Source: Candidatus Pacearchaeota archaeon
GTDB taxonomy: Archaea > Nanobdellota > Nanobdellia > Pacearchaeales > GW2011-AR1
Assembly: GCA_016866975.1 (NCBI GenBank)
Contig: VGKP01000009.1
Span: 1-32,640 of the forward strand
DNA length: 32,640 nt
Reading direction: 5' to 3'
Within the stretch, counting starts at the first letter, position 1. Each line of letters begins with the position of its first letter. The notes under the pieces were generated by a model. It saw only the letters and a program-made list of their open reading frames with translations. It was not told the origin of the DNA and searched no databases. Of this stretch, positions 7,714 through 15,120 are shown piece by piece. Position numbers and translations under genes: made by a program.

Positions 7714-7842
7714 ATACCGATCTGAAAAACTCTGAGCTAAAGTCGCAGAGAGTATTTGAGTTTTTTTGTTACAGCCCTTAAGATAGTAGCGGAATTCATG
7801 ACATGTGAAGGTTTAAATAATTATTTACGGATTCCATCTTAA

Positions 7843-7988
7843 GCTCCTGTAGCTCAGCCTGGATAGAGCATCGGACTTCTACCTAAGAGAACCAAGGTTC
7901 CTTCGGGATAACCTCCTTCATTGGGGGCCCTTAAGGAAGCCAAGGGGAAGCAATCCGAGGGTCGTAGGTTCAAATCCTATCAGGAGCG
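7843..7988 (+). tRNA. tRNA-Arg (anticodon UCU) with intron
   Basis: The acceptor is GCTCCTG/CAGGAGC with discriminator G at 7988. The D arm is GCTC..GAGC, the anticodon stem TCGGA/TCCGA, and the anticodon UCU at 7878-7880. The T arm is GTAGG-TTCAAAT-CCTAT. A 71-nt intron (about 7882-7952) lies after position 37, the canonical archaeal site. It contains GAACC-aa-GGTTC, like the hairpin in the tRNA-Met intron. TATA box AGGTTTAAATAA (about 7808-7819) lies upstream. The last 20 nt of the gene are repeated in the downstream tandem array. Confidence 0.93.
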
Positions 7989-8246
7989 TAGGGATTTGAA
8001 AGTGCTCGCAGAGCTACGCTCCGCGGCAACCTTCACGAGGTATTCGCTCAGGTGTTCAAATCCTATCAGGAGCGTAGGGATTTGAAAGTGCTCGCAGAGC
8101 TACGCTCCGCGGCAACCTTCACGAGGTATTCGCTCAGGTGTTCAAATCCTATCAGGAGCGTAGGGATTTGAAAGTGCTCGCAGAGCTACGCTCCGCGGCA
8201 ACCTTCACGAGGTATTCGCTCAGGTGTTCAAATCCTATCAGGAGCG
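7969..8246 (+). repeat. 86-bp tandem repeat (3 copies plus 20 bp) starting in the tRNA-Arg 3' end
   Basis: Units at 7969-8054, 8055-8140 and 8141-8226 appear identical base for base and are followed by 20 bp of a fourth (8227-8246). Each unit starts with TTCAAATCCTATCAGGAGCG, the T loop and acceptor end of tRNA-Arg. The other 66 bp are unique to the array. Within a unit TTCAAATCC pairs with GGATTTGAA, and GGAGCGTAG pairs with CTACGCTCC. The pattern is 20-bp att-like cores separated by a fixed 66-bp insert. Confidence 0.95.
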
Positions 8247-8275
8247 CTTTTCTAGGATTTGATTACAGTCGCTAA

Positions 8276-8285
8276 AGGTTTAAAA
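8276..8285 (+). promoter_or_regulatory. TATA box of tRNA-Cys
   Basis: AGGTTTAAAA lies about 25-34 nt before the tRNA-Cys 5' end, between it and the end of the 86-bp array. Confidence 0.5.
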
Positions 8286-8309
8286 GTAGGTGGTGCTAGG
8301 AAATTGTAC

Positions 8310-8382
8310 GCGCACGTGGCACAATGGTTACTGCGGTCGGCTGCAGCCCGACTTTTTCCAGGTTCAATTCCTGGCGTGCGCT
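8310..8382 (+). tRNA. tRNA-Cys (anticodon GCA)
   Basis: The acceptor is GCGCACG/CGTGCGC, with U at discriminator position 73 as expected for cysteine. The anticodon stem GTCGG/CCGAC encloses CTGCAGC (anticodon GCA), and the T arm is CCAGG-TTCAATT-CCTGG. There is no intron and no encoded CCA. Thirteen bases spanning its 3' end recur at 9418-9430. Confidence 0.95.
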
Positions 8383-8392
8383 TTTAAGGGGA

Positions 8393-8512
8393 ATGGAACA
8401 TGAACTACAAGAAAGAATTGAAGAGAACGCTGTTATCGAGATAAGCAGAGAAGAAGTTTATTCTATCCTGGCGGATTTGCAAAGTTTGAGGGAGATGGTT
8501 ATCAAAACTTGA
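8393..8512 (+). CDS. Possible 39-aa small protein
   Basis: A short reading frame begins just after tRNA-Cys with AAGGGG a few bases before the ATG. The product is acidic and probably helical (MEHELQERIEENAVIEIS...). It overlaps the tail of the convergent membrane-protein gene by 11 nt. Nothing identifies it. The ribosome-binding-like sequence and amphipathic pattern are the only support. Confidence 0.4.
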   Translation: MEHELQERIEENAVIEISREEVYSILADLQSLREMVIKT

Positions 8513-9263
8513 CAAACAATGCAATATAAATTGTGATTGCTACAATTATACTTACTATTAATACCAAGAATGATAAGACTACAAGAGTTTTGTTTATTGT
8601 ACTATCGCTTTTCCATTGTATTTTGCAATAAAATACCAGCGAATAAATAAGCATCAAAATTAAGATTATATTTACAATTGGGAAAAACGAGAAAAGTAAA
8701 ACTACAAAACTTAAAATAAGTATGGAAAGCGCCCTTAAAGAAATAAAGAAATTATTTATTCTGAATGGAATGCCCAAGTACCAGGGGAAATCATTCTTGC
8801 CGACAGTTGGTTGAACGTATCCTCTTGGATCAACATGATAGCCCAGATTTTTACCTTTTACGTTCTTTCCTCTTATATCAAACTCTGTTTTAAATATACC
8901 CTTTGGTTTCTTGATAATTGTATACACTATCTTGTATCTTCCAGGGGTGCTTGTATCAACCTTAGAGGTAATATTATATCCCATCATATACGCAAAGTAG
9001 TATTCTGGTAGCACTATTGCTTTGAGAACTCCATATACTAGTATTATAATACTCAAAACAATAATTCCGTACCACCTAAGAAAATGGCTAAAGCCGCTAA
9101 GAAATAATGCAACAAGACTTGAGCCAAATAGAAAAAGAAAAGTGGCTTGGCGGATTATAGAGCCCTTATAAGAGATATTGGTTTCAAGTACTAGCTTATC
9201 TTTACTTCTCTCTACTTTAGAAAAAAGCCAAACACGATATAGTGCTTCTTTGAGTGAAGGCAT
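8502..9263 (-). CDS. Multi-pass membrane protein of unknown function
   Basis: 253 aa. About six hydrophobic segments are visible: a pair near residues 35-57 and 64-87, a long hydrophobic block at about 168-208 that could cross twice, and a C-terminal segment (about 222-250). Between them is a ~75-residue soluble loop (about 95-165) with IVYTIIKKPKGIFKTEFDIR and a FPWYLGIP motif. I do not recognise the family. A TATA-like ATTAAATAGTATA (about 9279-9293, minus) precedes the start. It lies between tRNA-Cys and the 13-bp copy of that tRNA's 3' end, so it may belong to a small integrated segment. Base composition is more AT-rich than the operons nearby. Confidence 0.7.
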   Translation of the reverse strand: MPSLKEALYRVWLFSKVERSKDKLVLETNISYKGSIIRQATFLFLFGSSLVALFLSGFSHFLRWYGIIVLSIIILVYGVLKAIVLPEYYFAYMMGYNITSKVDTSTPGRYKIVYTIIKKPKGIFKTEFDIRGKNVKGKNLGYHVDPRGYVQPTVGKNDFPWYLGIPFRINNFFISLRALSILILSFVVLLFSFFPIVNIILILMLIYSLVFYCKIQWKSDSTINKTLVVLSFLVLIVSIIVAITIYIALFVKF

Positions 9264-9315
9264 GAAGTTTAGTTGAAAGTATACTATTTAATCTTGCCGA
9301 ATTGAAGTTGGAGAA

Positions 9316-9430
9316 AGATATAAATACCTGCTTGCATAGAGCATCATAAGCCTATGTAGCTATTCTTAGCTAAAATTCACTATCGACATGAAGTCCTATG
9401 CCATTCCACACTTGAGTCTGGCGTGCGCTT
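9316..9430 (+). other. TATA box followed by a fragment of the tRNA-Cys 3' end
   Basis: AGATATAAATACC (9316-9328) is a good TATA box with no ORF at the right distance. 9418-9430 (CTGGCGTGCGCTT) repeats tRNA-Cys 8371-8383 exactly. The sequence between does not fold into a convincing tRNA. It may be a decayed tRNA gene or the distal att-like repeat of an insertion spanning 8383-9417. Confidence 0.45.
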
Positions 9431-9555
9431 ATTGCCTTTTGGTTAATTTGAGTGATGTTGTCTGTGAAGCATATTAATGAGTTAGGAACAAGCGAGAGGT
9501 TTGGGACAAACAGTTAAGAAATCATTAAAAAGCTAGAACTTCTAAGAAAGTTAAG

Positions 9556-10248
9556 ATGGTGAAGAGGACTTTCAATACTTTGTTTATGCTTTGTTCTATA
9601 GATGGTAAAATATCTACAGGAAACATAGATTCAAGAGATGTTGACAAAGACTTTCCTAAAATAAAAGGCATTTCAGAAGGATTAAGGCAGTACTATGAAT
9701 TAGAAATGAGAACAGACTCACATTCTTTTAACACTGGGCGTGTGATGGCTAAAATGGGAATAAATAAACCTAAAGAGATTATCAAAAAGTTACCTGTGAG
9801 TTTTATTATTGTAGATAATAAACCCCATCTCAACAATATGGGTGTAAATAATTTATTAAAAAAATGTAATATCTTGTATATTGTAACGACAAATAAGAAA
9901 CATCCAGCTTTCAAAGTAAAAGAGGATAATCTTAAGGTTATTTTCTATAAGGGCAAAGTAAATCTTTTTGACTTATTCTCCAAGTTAAAAACAGAGTATG
10001 GAGTTGACAGAGTGACAATTCAGTCTGGGGGAACAATGAATGCTTCTCTTATAAGAGAGAGACTGATTGATGAGGTTTCTTTGGTAGTTGCTCCCGCGAT
10101 TATTGGAGGAAAAGATACTTCTACCTTAGTCGATGGAGAATCACTATGTTCGGAAAAAGATTTGCTTAAGATAAGACCCTTAAGAATAAAGGAAGTACAT
10201 AAACTTGAGAATTCTTTTATTCACTTAGTTTATCAGGTAATAAATTAA
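9556..10248 (+). CDS. RibD C-terminal-type reductase (DHFR-like fold)
   Basis: 230 aa. It is built like stand-alone diaminoribosylaminopyrimidinone-phosphate reductases: an N-terminal strand with FMLCSIDGKISTG, a central nucleotide-binding region, QSGGTMNASLI (about residues 155-165), and SLVVAPAIIGGKDTSTL. In riboflavin synthesis this domain reduces the ribosyl side chain using NAD(P)H. No other riboflavin gene is in the window, and DPANN genomes often lack the pathway, so the substrate is uncertain and it could serve another reduction. The gene is AT-rich with an AAAAA-rich upstream region, and ATCATTAAAAAGC about 25 nt before the ATG is a plausible TATA box. Confidence 0.82.
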   Translation: MVKRTFNTLFMLCSIDGKISTGNIDSRDVDKDFPKIKGISEGLRQYYELEMRTDSHSFNTGRVMAKMGINKPKEIIKKLPVSFIIVDNKPHLNNMGVNNLLKKCNILYIVTTNKKHPAFKVKEDNLKVIFYKGKVNLFDLFSKLKTEYGVDRVTIQSGGTMNASLIRERLIDEVSLVVAPAIIGGKDTSTLVDGESLCSEKDLLKIRPLRIKEVHKLENSFIHLVYQVIN

Positions 10249-10259
10249 ATTTTGTCTAT

Positions 10260-10457
10260 TTATTCCCAATGCCTTTCATCATGTCCGCTCCTTTCAGGCC
10301 ATTGATTGAAGTAAGCCTCTCTTCTTCTTTGATAAGCATCATCATCTTCTAAGGCATATTTTAATCCATTATAAGCACTCATTAAACCATCCAGGTTTTT
10401 ACTTTCTAATTTTAATCCACCCTTAATTCTTTCAGCAATAAAGCCTTGGCGATTCAT
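10260..10457 (-). CDS. Small hypothetical protein
   Basis: 65 aa from the internal ATG chosen because GTGTATAAATTATAAG (about 10465-10480, minus) is a TATA box just upstream; an ATG nine codons earlier lies inside that box. The product starts MNRQGFIAERIKGGLKLES and ends acidic and Trp-rich (DDDAYQRRREAYFNQWPERS). I do not recognise it. It is convergent with the RibD-like gene, with 11 nt between stop codons. Confidence 0.45.
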   Translation of the reverse strand: MNRQGFIAERIKGGLKLESKNLDGLMSAYNGLKYALEDDDAYQRRREAYFNQWPERSGHDERHWE

Positions 10458-10534
10458 TAAGATCTTATAATTTATACACTTCAAAATCTAAAATAGATAA
10501 ACAATTCTTGAGCCATATAAATAATATTCTTGAT

Positions 10535-10737
10535 ATGCTCAGATCTTCTTCTAACAATATAGATAAATTATTGGAGATAAAGAAAAGAATTTTCGAATTA
10601 CAAAAATCAGTCATAAAAGCTAAAAAAATAAAGATAATTCAGTTCTTGCATCAATATTACTTTTAAAAAACCTTAAACAATTATTTGAGATTACACTGGC
10701 ACAGAATGTCAAGAATATCTCTGAAAAGTTAAGCTAG
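10535..10737 (+). pseudogene. Small helical protein frame-shifted at an A7 run
   Basis: CCATATAAATAAT (about 10513-10525) is a good TATA box about 10-20 nt before an ATG at 10535. The frame codes MLRSSSNNIDKLLEIKKR... and stops early at 10664. In the next frame the same helical Lys/Leu-rich character continues to a stop at 10735-10737 (SVLASILLLKNLKQLFEI). Adding one A to the A7 run at 10622-10628 would join the two into a 67-residue protein. It is either a pseudogene, a sequencing error at a homopolymer, or slippage. Confidence 0.45.
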
Positions 10738-10749
10738 CTTTAATTTCAA

Positions 10750-11055
10750 TTAAAAAAATTTCTTGTACAATTCCTGTGCAGATGGTTTTCCAGTTAACAA
10801 AGAATCTTTCACTGCAAATAACTGCTCTTTATCAGTACATCCCTTTCCTTGAGCCAACTTATCACAAAGAAACATTAACATTACTTCTTTCTTTAAGCCA
10901 GTTCTATTTAATTTTGCCTTTAATTTTTCACAATACTTTAAAAAATCTTTAAAGGTAGCAGCTTTTCTCATTAGTTTTATGTTTTCCATAGGCAGATAAT
11001 GGGCACCCACTAGTTTGGCAATCTTCTTTTGATTAAGATTGTTTATGGAAGACAA
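10750..11055 (-). CDS. Small hypothetical protein
   Basis: Up to 101 aa from a TTG start; an internal ATG (MENIKLMRKAATFK, about 10986) gives 79 aa and is the safer start. The product is basic and helical (FLKYCEKLKAKLNRTGLKK) with three cysteines, and ends KPSAQELYKKFF. The frame stays open upstream to about 11150 through a Ser-rich stretch. A further upstream minus-strand ATG near 11229 encodes a short hydrophobic segment (MSWSWLFGFAFLIGGF) in a different frame, so an older membrane-anchored gene may be broken here. No family recognised. Confidence 0.45.
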   Translation of the reverse strand: MSSINNLNQKKIAKLVGAHYLPMENIKLMRKAATFKDFLKYCEKLKAKLNRTGLKKEVMLMFLCDKLAQGKGCTDKEQLFAVKDSLLTGKPSAQELYKKFF

Positions 11056-11285
11056 AATTGATGAAGATAGCGAATATAAATTTGAAGATGAAGAAGAATC
11101 AGCTGCAGATGCTCTTGATACTGCTATTGGTGTAAGCAGAGAAACAAAACGTTATTTCTCCACCAAGCCAACACCATTAAAAATCCTCCAATTAAGAATG
11201 CAAATCCAAACAACCAGCTCCAAGACATACTTTATTTACACATCATCACCAGATGCCTCAAACGAGGGGTTTTTAATGTGTGTTT
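11056..11285. other. Ambiguous stretch: competing short frames
   Basis: A plus-strand frame (ATG at 11045) encodes a strongly acidic start, DEDSEYKFEDEEESAAD, and runs into the glycerate kinase tail without a TATA box. The minus strand encodes a hydrophobic segment that would fit a membrane anchor for the gene downstream if a frameshift is assumed. I cannot decide between them. Confidence 0.3.
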
Positions 11286-12530
11286 CTAACTTAGTGCTAC
11301 CACAAAATCGCAGACATTTGTCCCTGTTTTTCCTGTGATAATGAGGCCATTAAGTTTTTTAAGAGCATGATAGGAGTCGTTATTAGAGAGATAGTGTTTA
11401 AGATTGATTCTTTTCTTCTGTGCCCGTTCTTTTGTCATCTCATCCACAATGCCGCCGGCAGCTTCTACGATAAAGTCGATTCCATCTGAGGAACAGCTTG
11501 CAATTGTGCCTTTTTTGATATACATTGCTGCGGCTAAGGCGAGTTCCTGGTTTCTGCCTCCCTTACCTGTTCCTTTAACTGTGACCGTAGATTCACCTAC
11601 TGCGATGAGTGCCCTTTTCTTATTGATTTTTTGTGCAATATCTCTACCTATATTGCTCGCTTCTCCATGAAGCTGAGTTGTTAAGATTTTTGGGATATAT
11701 CCGAGAGCTCGCGCTTTCTTTTTCATAGCATCTGCTGCAGGGATGTTAGAAAGAAGAATGAGATTGGTCGTATTGTCTAGCAAGTGTTTAGGCGTCTCTA
11801 TGAAAGGCAAATCTGGAAGCAGGTACTTTTTTTGGATATGTCTTGCATCGTGAATAGTTGAGTGGTCAAGCACGGTAGGGCCTGAAGCGATAACTTGAAG
11901 ATCGTTCGTGATTACATCGCTGATGATTAGAGAAATAAGTTTTGCTGGATTAGCAAGCTGTGCAAGTTGTCCTCCTTTAATGCATGAAAGATGTTTACGG
12001 ACAACATTAATCTCCTGGATTGTTGCTCCACGATGCAAGAGATTTTTGTTGATATCGATTAATTGAGATAATGGAATTATAGGATCATCGAGCAATGCGG
12101 ATCCTCCTCCACTCATCAAGCAAATCACTAGATCTTCATGTGTTGCTGTATTGAGGAGGGTGATGATTTCTTGTGTTGCTTGAATATTTGTTTGTGAGGG
12201 AAGAGGGTGAGTACCTTGCACTACTTTTATTCTTTTGAGCTTTTTTGGTTGCGTGTCAATGACAATTCCTTGCGTGATTCTTTTTCCCAAAATTTCTTCA
12301 ATGGCTTGTGCCATGTCTCCCGAGGCTTTTCCTGCACCTACAATTAAAACTCTTTGAACATCTGAGAGGTCCCATGATATTCCCTTAATAGTTAAAATAT
12401 TTTTGATAAATGTTATATTGCGATGCATAGCCGGCTTAGTCATTACAGATTCCAGACCTGCATTAATTATTTTAAGAGTATCAATCCTGGTCTTCGAGGT
12501 AGCGAGCGATTTGAAATTTTTTATAATCAT
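11286..12530 (-). CDS. Glycerate 2-kinase (MOFRL/DUF4147 family)
   Basis: 414 aa, normal for archaeal glycerate 2-kinase. Landmarks: VGAGKASGDMA (about residues 65-75), GTHPLPSQTN, the glycine-rich CLMSGGGSALLDDP, VRKHLSCIKGGQLA, and the C-terminal MOFRL region with GGRNQELALAAAMYI and SSDGIDF. It phosphorylates D-glycerate to 2-phosphoglycerate with ATP, feeding lower glycolysis. It is the last gene of a four-gene operon, 2 nt after the FAD-linked oxidase. Its arginine codons include many CGT/CGA, and isoleucine favours ATT, unlike the AGA/ATA-rich genes before it, so it may have been acquired separately. Confidence 0.94.
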   Translation of the reverse strand: MIIKNFKSLATSKTRIDTLKIINAGLESVMTKPAMHRNITFIKNILTIKGISWDLSDVQRVLIVGAGKASGDMAQAIEEILGKRITQGIVIDTQPKKLKRIKVVQGTHPLPSQTNIQATQEIITLLNTATHEDLVICLMSGGGSALLDDPIIPLSQLIDINKNLLHRGATIQEINVVRKHLSCIKGGQLAQLANPAKLISLIISDVITNDLQVIASGPTVLDHSTIHDARHIQKKYLLPDLPFIETPKHLLDNTTNLILLSNIPAADAMKKKARALGYIPKILTTQLHGEASNIGRDIAQKINKKRALIAVGESTVTVKGTGKGGRNQELALAAAMYIKKGTIASCSSDGIDFIVEAAGGIVDEMTKERAQKKRINLKHYLSNNDSYHALKKLNGLIITGKTGTNVCDFVVALS

Positions 12531-12532
12531 TT

Positions 12533-14164
12533 TCAGGATCTTTTTATATGTGACATTGCAAATCTCATGTTGCCATGAACTTTCTTTCCAGGGTTGAATA
12601 TATTATCCTTATCAAATATATTTTTGACATCTTCAAATAATCCCACTATTTTTCTTCCGAATTGCTTCTCTACATAGGAAGTTCTTATAAGACCATCATT
12701 ATGTTCTGCAGCTATAGTACCTCGATATTCCTTCACAAGATTAGTAAAATCTTTGAGAACTTTAGGTATCTTCTTTCTTTCTTCCTCTTTTTTAAGATCC
12801 ATAAGAGGGATTATATGGAAATTACCGTCTCCTACATGACCTGCAAGATTTGGTTGAATACCGTTCTTAATAAGAAGATCATAGAGCTTCGGGAGAAATT
12901 CTGAAAGATATTCTGGCTTAACACTAAAATCATCAACAAAAGGAGTAGCAGATTTTTCCCTTACTTTCTCCCTAAGTAAATTGAATGACTCCCTGCGCAT
13001 TATCCAGTATTTCTCTCCTTCTTGTTCGCTTTGCATAACTAGGTTATTTATTTTCAACTGATCAAGCTCCTTACCTAAAACATTTGCCCTTTCTTGAATT
13101 TCTTTTTCCTTATCTCCTGCTAGTTCTACCAATATGATAAATATTGGTAGACCATGGAGTAGAGTATTTTCAGCCTCTCTTCTTAATCCCCATAGAAATG
13201 AGATAATGTTTTGATGCACCTTTTTAGCAATCTCCGGGAAAAATCTGATCCCAAGGTCCATAGTGTTCTTATCAAAACTCTCCAGAGATTGAGGATGGTA
13301 CTTCTTAACCATATCTATTAAAGGAGTTATTTGTTTCAAATCTTTCAAGAATACGGCAACAAGTCTTGAGTGTTTGTCTTTCTTCACTACATCTATTTCT
13401 GCTTCTGTCCAGAGACCGATTGTTCCTTGAGACCCTACAAAAAGTTTCGATAGATCAAAAGTGCCTTTCTCTCGATCCCAGACTTTCCAGAGATAATAAC
13501 CACATGAATTTTTTGACACTTTTGGTTCTGCAGATCTAATAAGATCATAATTCTTCTCACAAAGATGAAATATCTTATTATATATCTGCCCTTCAAAGTC
13601 TTTCTTTTTTAATTTTTTATTCAATTCAAATTTGTCTAACTTTTTTAGCTCGTAGAAATTCCCGTCAGCAAGAATTACCTTAAGTTTTTTTACATGATCT
13701 ACTGTCTGCCCAAATGAAAGAGATTTTTCTCCTCCAGAATTATTCGCGATTATACCTCCCATAGCACAAATAGATTTGCTTGCTGGATAACTTGGGAAAA
13801 TAACCTTTATTTTATCTGCTTTCTTCTCAAAATTCCTGTAATATACTCCAGGTTGGACAATTGCAGTCTTCTTTGTTAATCTTTTTATCTTGTCAAAATA
13901 TTGAGTGAAACTGACAACCACTGATGTTGAGAGAGGACCCCCAGTCATGTCTGTACCAGCTGCTCTTCCCGTTAAAGATATGCCTGGATGTTTATTTGCA
14001 AATTCCACAAGGAATCTTAAGTCATTCTCATCTTTAGGGCAGACAACCACTTTTGGTTTTACTTCGAAAATAGATGCATCTCTGCTATATTTCTTGAGGT
14101 TCTCCTCATCTATAAGAACATCACCCCTAAGCCCTTTCTTTAATTCATCTATCCAATCTTTCAT
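12533..14164 (-). CDS. FAD-linked 2-hydroxyacid oxidase/dehydrogenase (GlcD/D-LDH-like)
   Basis: 543 aa. The N-terminal FAD-binding domain of the vanillyl-alcohol-oxidase type is visible: VVVCPKDENDLRFLVEFA, the phosphate loop GRAAGTDMTGGPLS and MGGIIANNSGGEKS. The C-terminal cap domain carries the metal/substrate motif HVGDGNFHIIPL and the ending IFDKDNIFNPGKK. Relatives oxidise glycolate, D-lactate or other D-2-hydroxyacids and pass electrons to quinone or a ferredoxin-like partner; no Fe-S subunit is fused or adjacent. The gene overlaps the transketolase C-subunit gene by 4 nt. With glycerate kinase next, D-glycerate/hydroxypyruvate is a plausible substrate pair, but this is inference. Confidence 0.88.
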   Translation of the reverse strand: MKDWIDELKKGLRGDVLIDEENLKKYSRDASIFEVKPKVVVCPKDENDLRFLVEFANKHPGISLTGRAAGTDMTGGPLSTSVVVSFTQYFDKIKRLTKKTAIVQPGVYYRNFEKKADKIKVIFPSYPASKSICAMGGIIANNSGGEKSLSFGQTVDHVKKLKVILADGNFYELKKLDKFELNKKLKKKDFEGQIYNKIFHLCEKNYDLIRSAEPKVSKNSCGYYLWKVWDREKGTFDLSKLFVGSQGTIGLWTEAEIDVVKKDKHSRLVAVFLKDLKQITPLIDMVKKYHPQSLESFDKNTMDLGIRFFPEIAKKVHQNIISFLWGLRREAENTLLHGLPIFIILVELAGDKEKEIQERANVLGKELDQLKINNLVMQSEQEGEKYWIMRRESFNLLREKVREKSATPFVDDFSVKPEYLSEFLPKLYDLLIKNGIQPNLAGHVGDGNFHIIPLMDLKKEEERKKIPKVLKDFTNLVKEYRGTIAAEHNDGLIRTSYVEKQFGRKIVGLFEDVKNIFDKDNIFNPGKKVHGNMRFAMSHIKRS

Positions 14165-15120
14165 CTTTTTCTCTTGAGGACAGCTTTCACACTAGAAATT
14201 ATCTCTTTGCTAGTGCAGCCATATTTTTTAATTAACTCTTCAGGTTCTCCAGATTCTCCAAATGTATCCAATACTCCTACCATCTCAATAGGGACGGGGC
14301 AGCTTTTACCTAAGACCTCTGCGACTGCTCCTCCTAGACCTCCATTAATCTGATGCTCTTCTGCCGTCACCACCGCGCCACATTTTCTAGCCATTGAAGA
14401 GATTGTATCATTGTCAATTGGCTTTATAGAATGACAATTCATAACTGTAGCCTTAATGCCTTCTCTTGCCAAATCATCTGCTGCAATCAGAGATTCATAG
14501 ACCATTGTTCCACAAGAAATAATGCAAACATCAGAACCAGATCTATAGATATCTGCTTTTCCTATTTTGAAAGGAGTGTTATAGTCAGTAAATAAGGGTG
14601 TCTTGGTCCTGCTTAATCTTATGTAGACTGGGCCTTTTTTTGATGCAGAAGCTATCGTTGCCTTTTCGGCTTGAATACTATCGCAGGGGACTAAGACAGT
14701 CATGTTGGGAAGAACTCTAGTTATTGCAATATCTTCCAGTGCTTGATGGGTCGCACCGTCTCGACCAACACTTATACCTGCATGGGCGCCTTGTATCTTC
14801 ACATCCACATTGTTGTAGCAAATGCTTACTCTTATCTGATCCCAATTCCTTCCTGGGCTGAATACAGCATATGAACTCATGAAAGGAATCTTGCCAAGCA
14901 TAGCAAGACCCGCAGCTATACCTGCCATATTCTGCTCTGCTACTCCAATTTCAATGAATCTTTCAGGGAACTTTTTCTTGAACAACTCTACTCTTGTGGA
15001 ATCTGTCAAGTCACAGCATAATGCGACAACTTCCTTATTTTTCTCCCCTAATTTTACAAGGGCCCTCCCATATCCTTCTCTGGATGCTTCTTTCTTCAGA
15101 TTAGATAAATCAAGTTTCAT
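14161..15120 (-). CDS. Transketolase, C-terminal subunit
   Basis: 319 aa, containing the pyrimidine-binding and C-terminal domains of transketolase as a separate chain, as is usual in archaea. Visible motifs: RFIEIGVAEQNMAGIAAGLA (the catalytic Glu of the PYR domain), GRDGATHQALEDIAI, IRLSRTKTP, and the C-terminal HQINGGLGGAVAEVL. It pairs with the N-terminal subunit encoded just upstream (4-nt overlap at 15117-15120) to transfer two-carbon ketol units between sugar phosphates. Confidence 0.96.
   Translation of the reverse strand: MKLDLSNLKKEASREGYGRALVKLGEKNKEVVALCCDLTDSTRVELFKKKFPERFIEIGVAEQNMAGIAAGLAMLGKIPFMSSYAVFSPGRNWDQIRVSICYNNVDVKIQGAHAGISVGRDGATHQALEDIAITRVLPNMTVLVPCDSIQAEKATIASASKKGPVYIRLSRTKTPLFTDYNTPFKIGKADIYRSGSDVCIISCGTMVYESLIAADDLAREGIKATVMNCHSIKPIDNDTISSMARKCGAVVTAEEHQINGGLGGAVAEVLGKSCPVPIEMVGVLDTFGESGEPEELIKKYGCTSKEIISSVKAVLKRKR

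Noticed and set aside
7969..8246. CRISPR array
   Set aside because: The repeats are contiguous 86-bp units with no variable spacers, and they include a tRNA 3' end.
8324..8392. Extension of the 39-aa ORF into tRNA-Cys
   Set aside because: That part lies inside the tRNA gene; only the part from 8393 could be a protein.
9340..9430. A further complete tRNA gene
   Set aside because: Only the 3' 13 nt match tRNA-Cys; no acceptor or anticodon stem can be formed.
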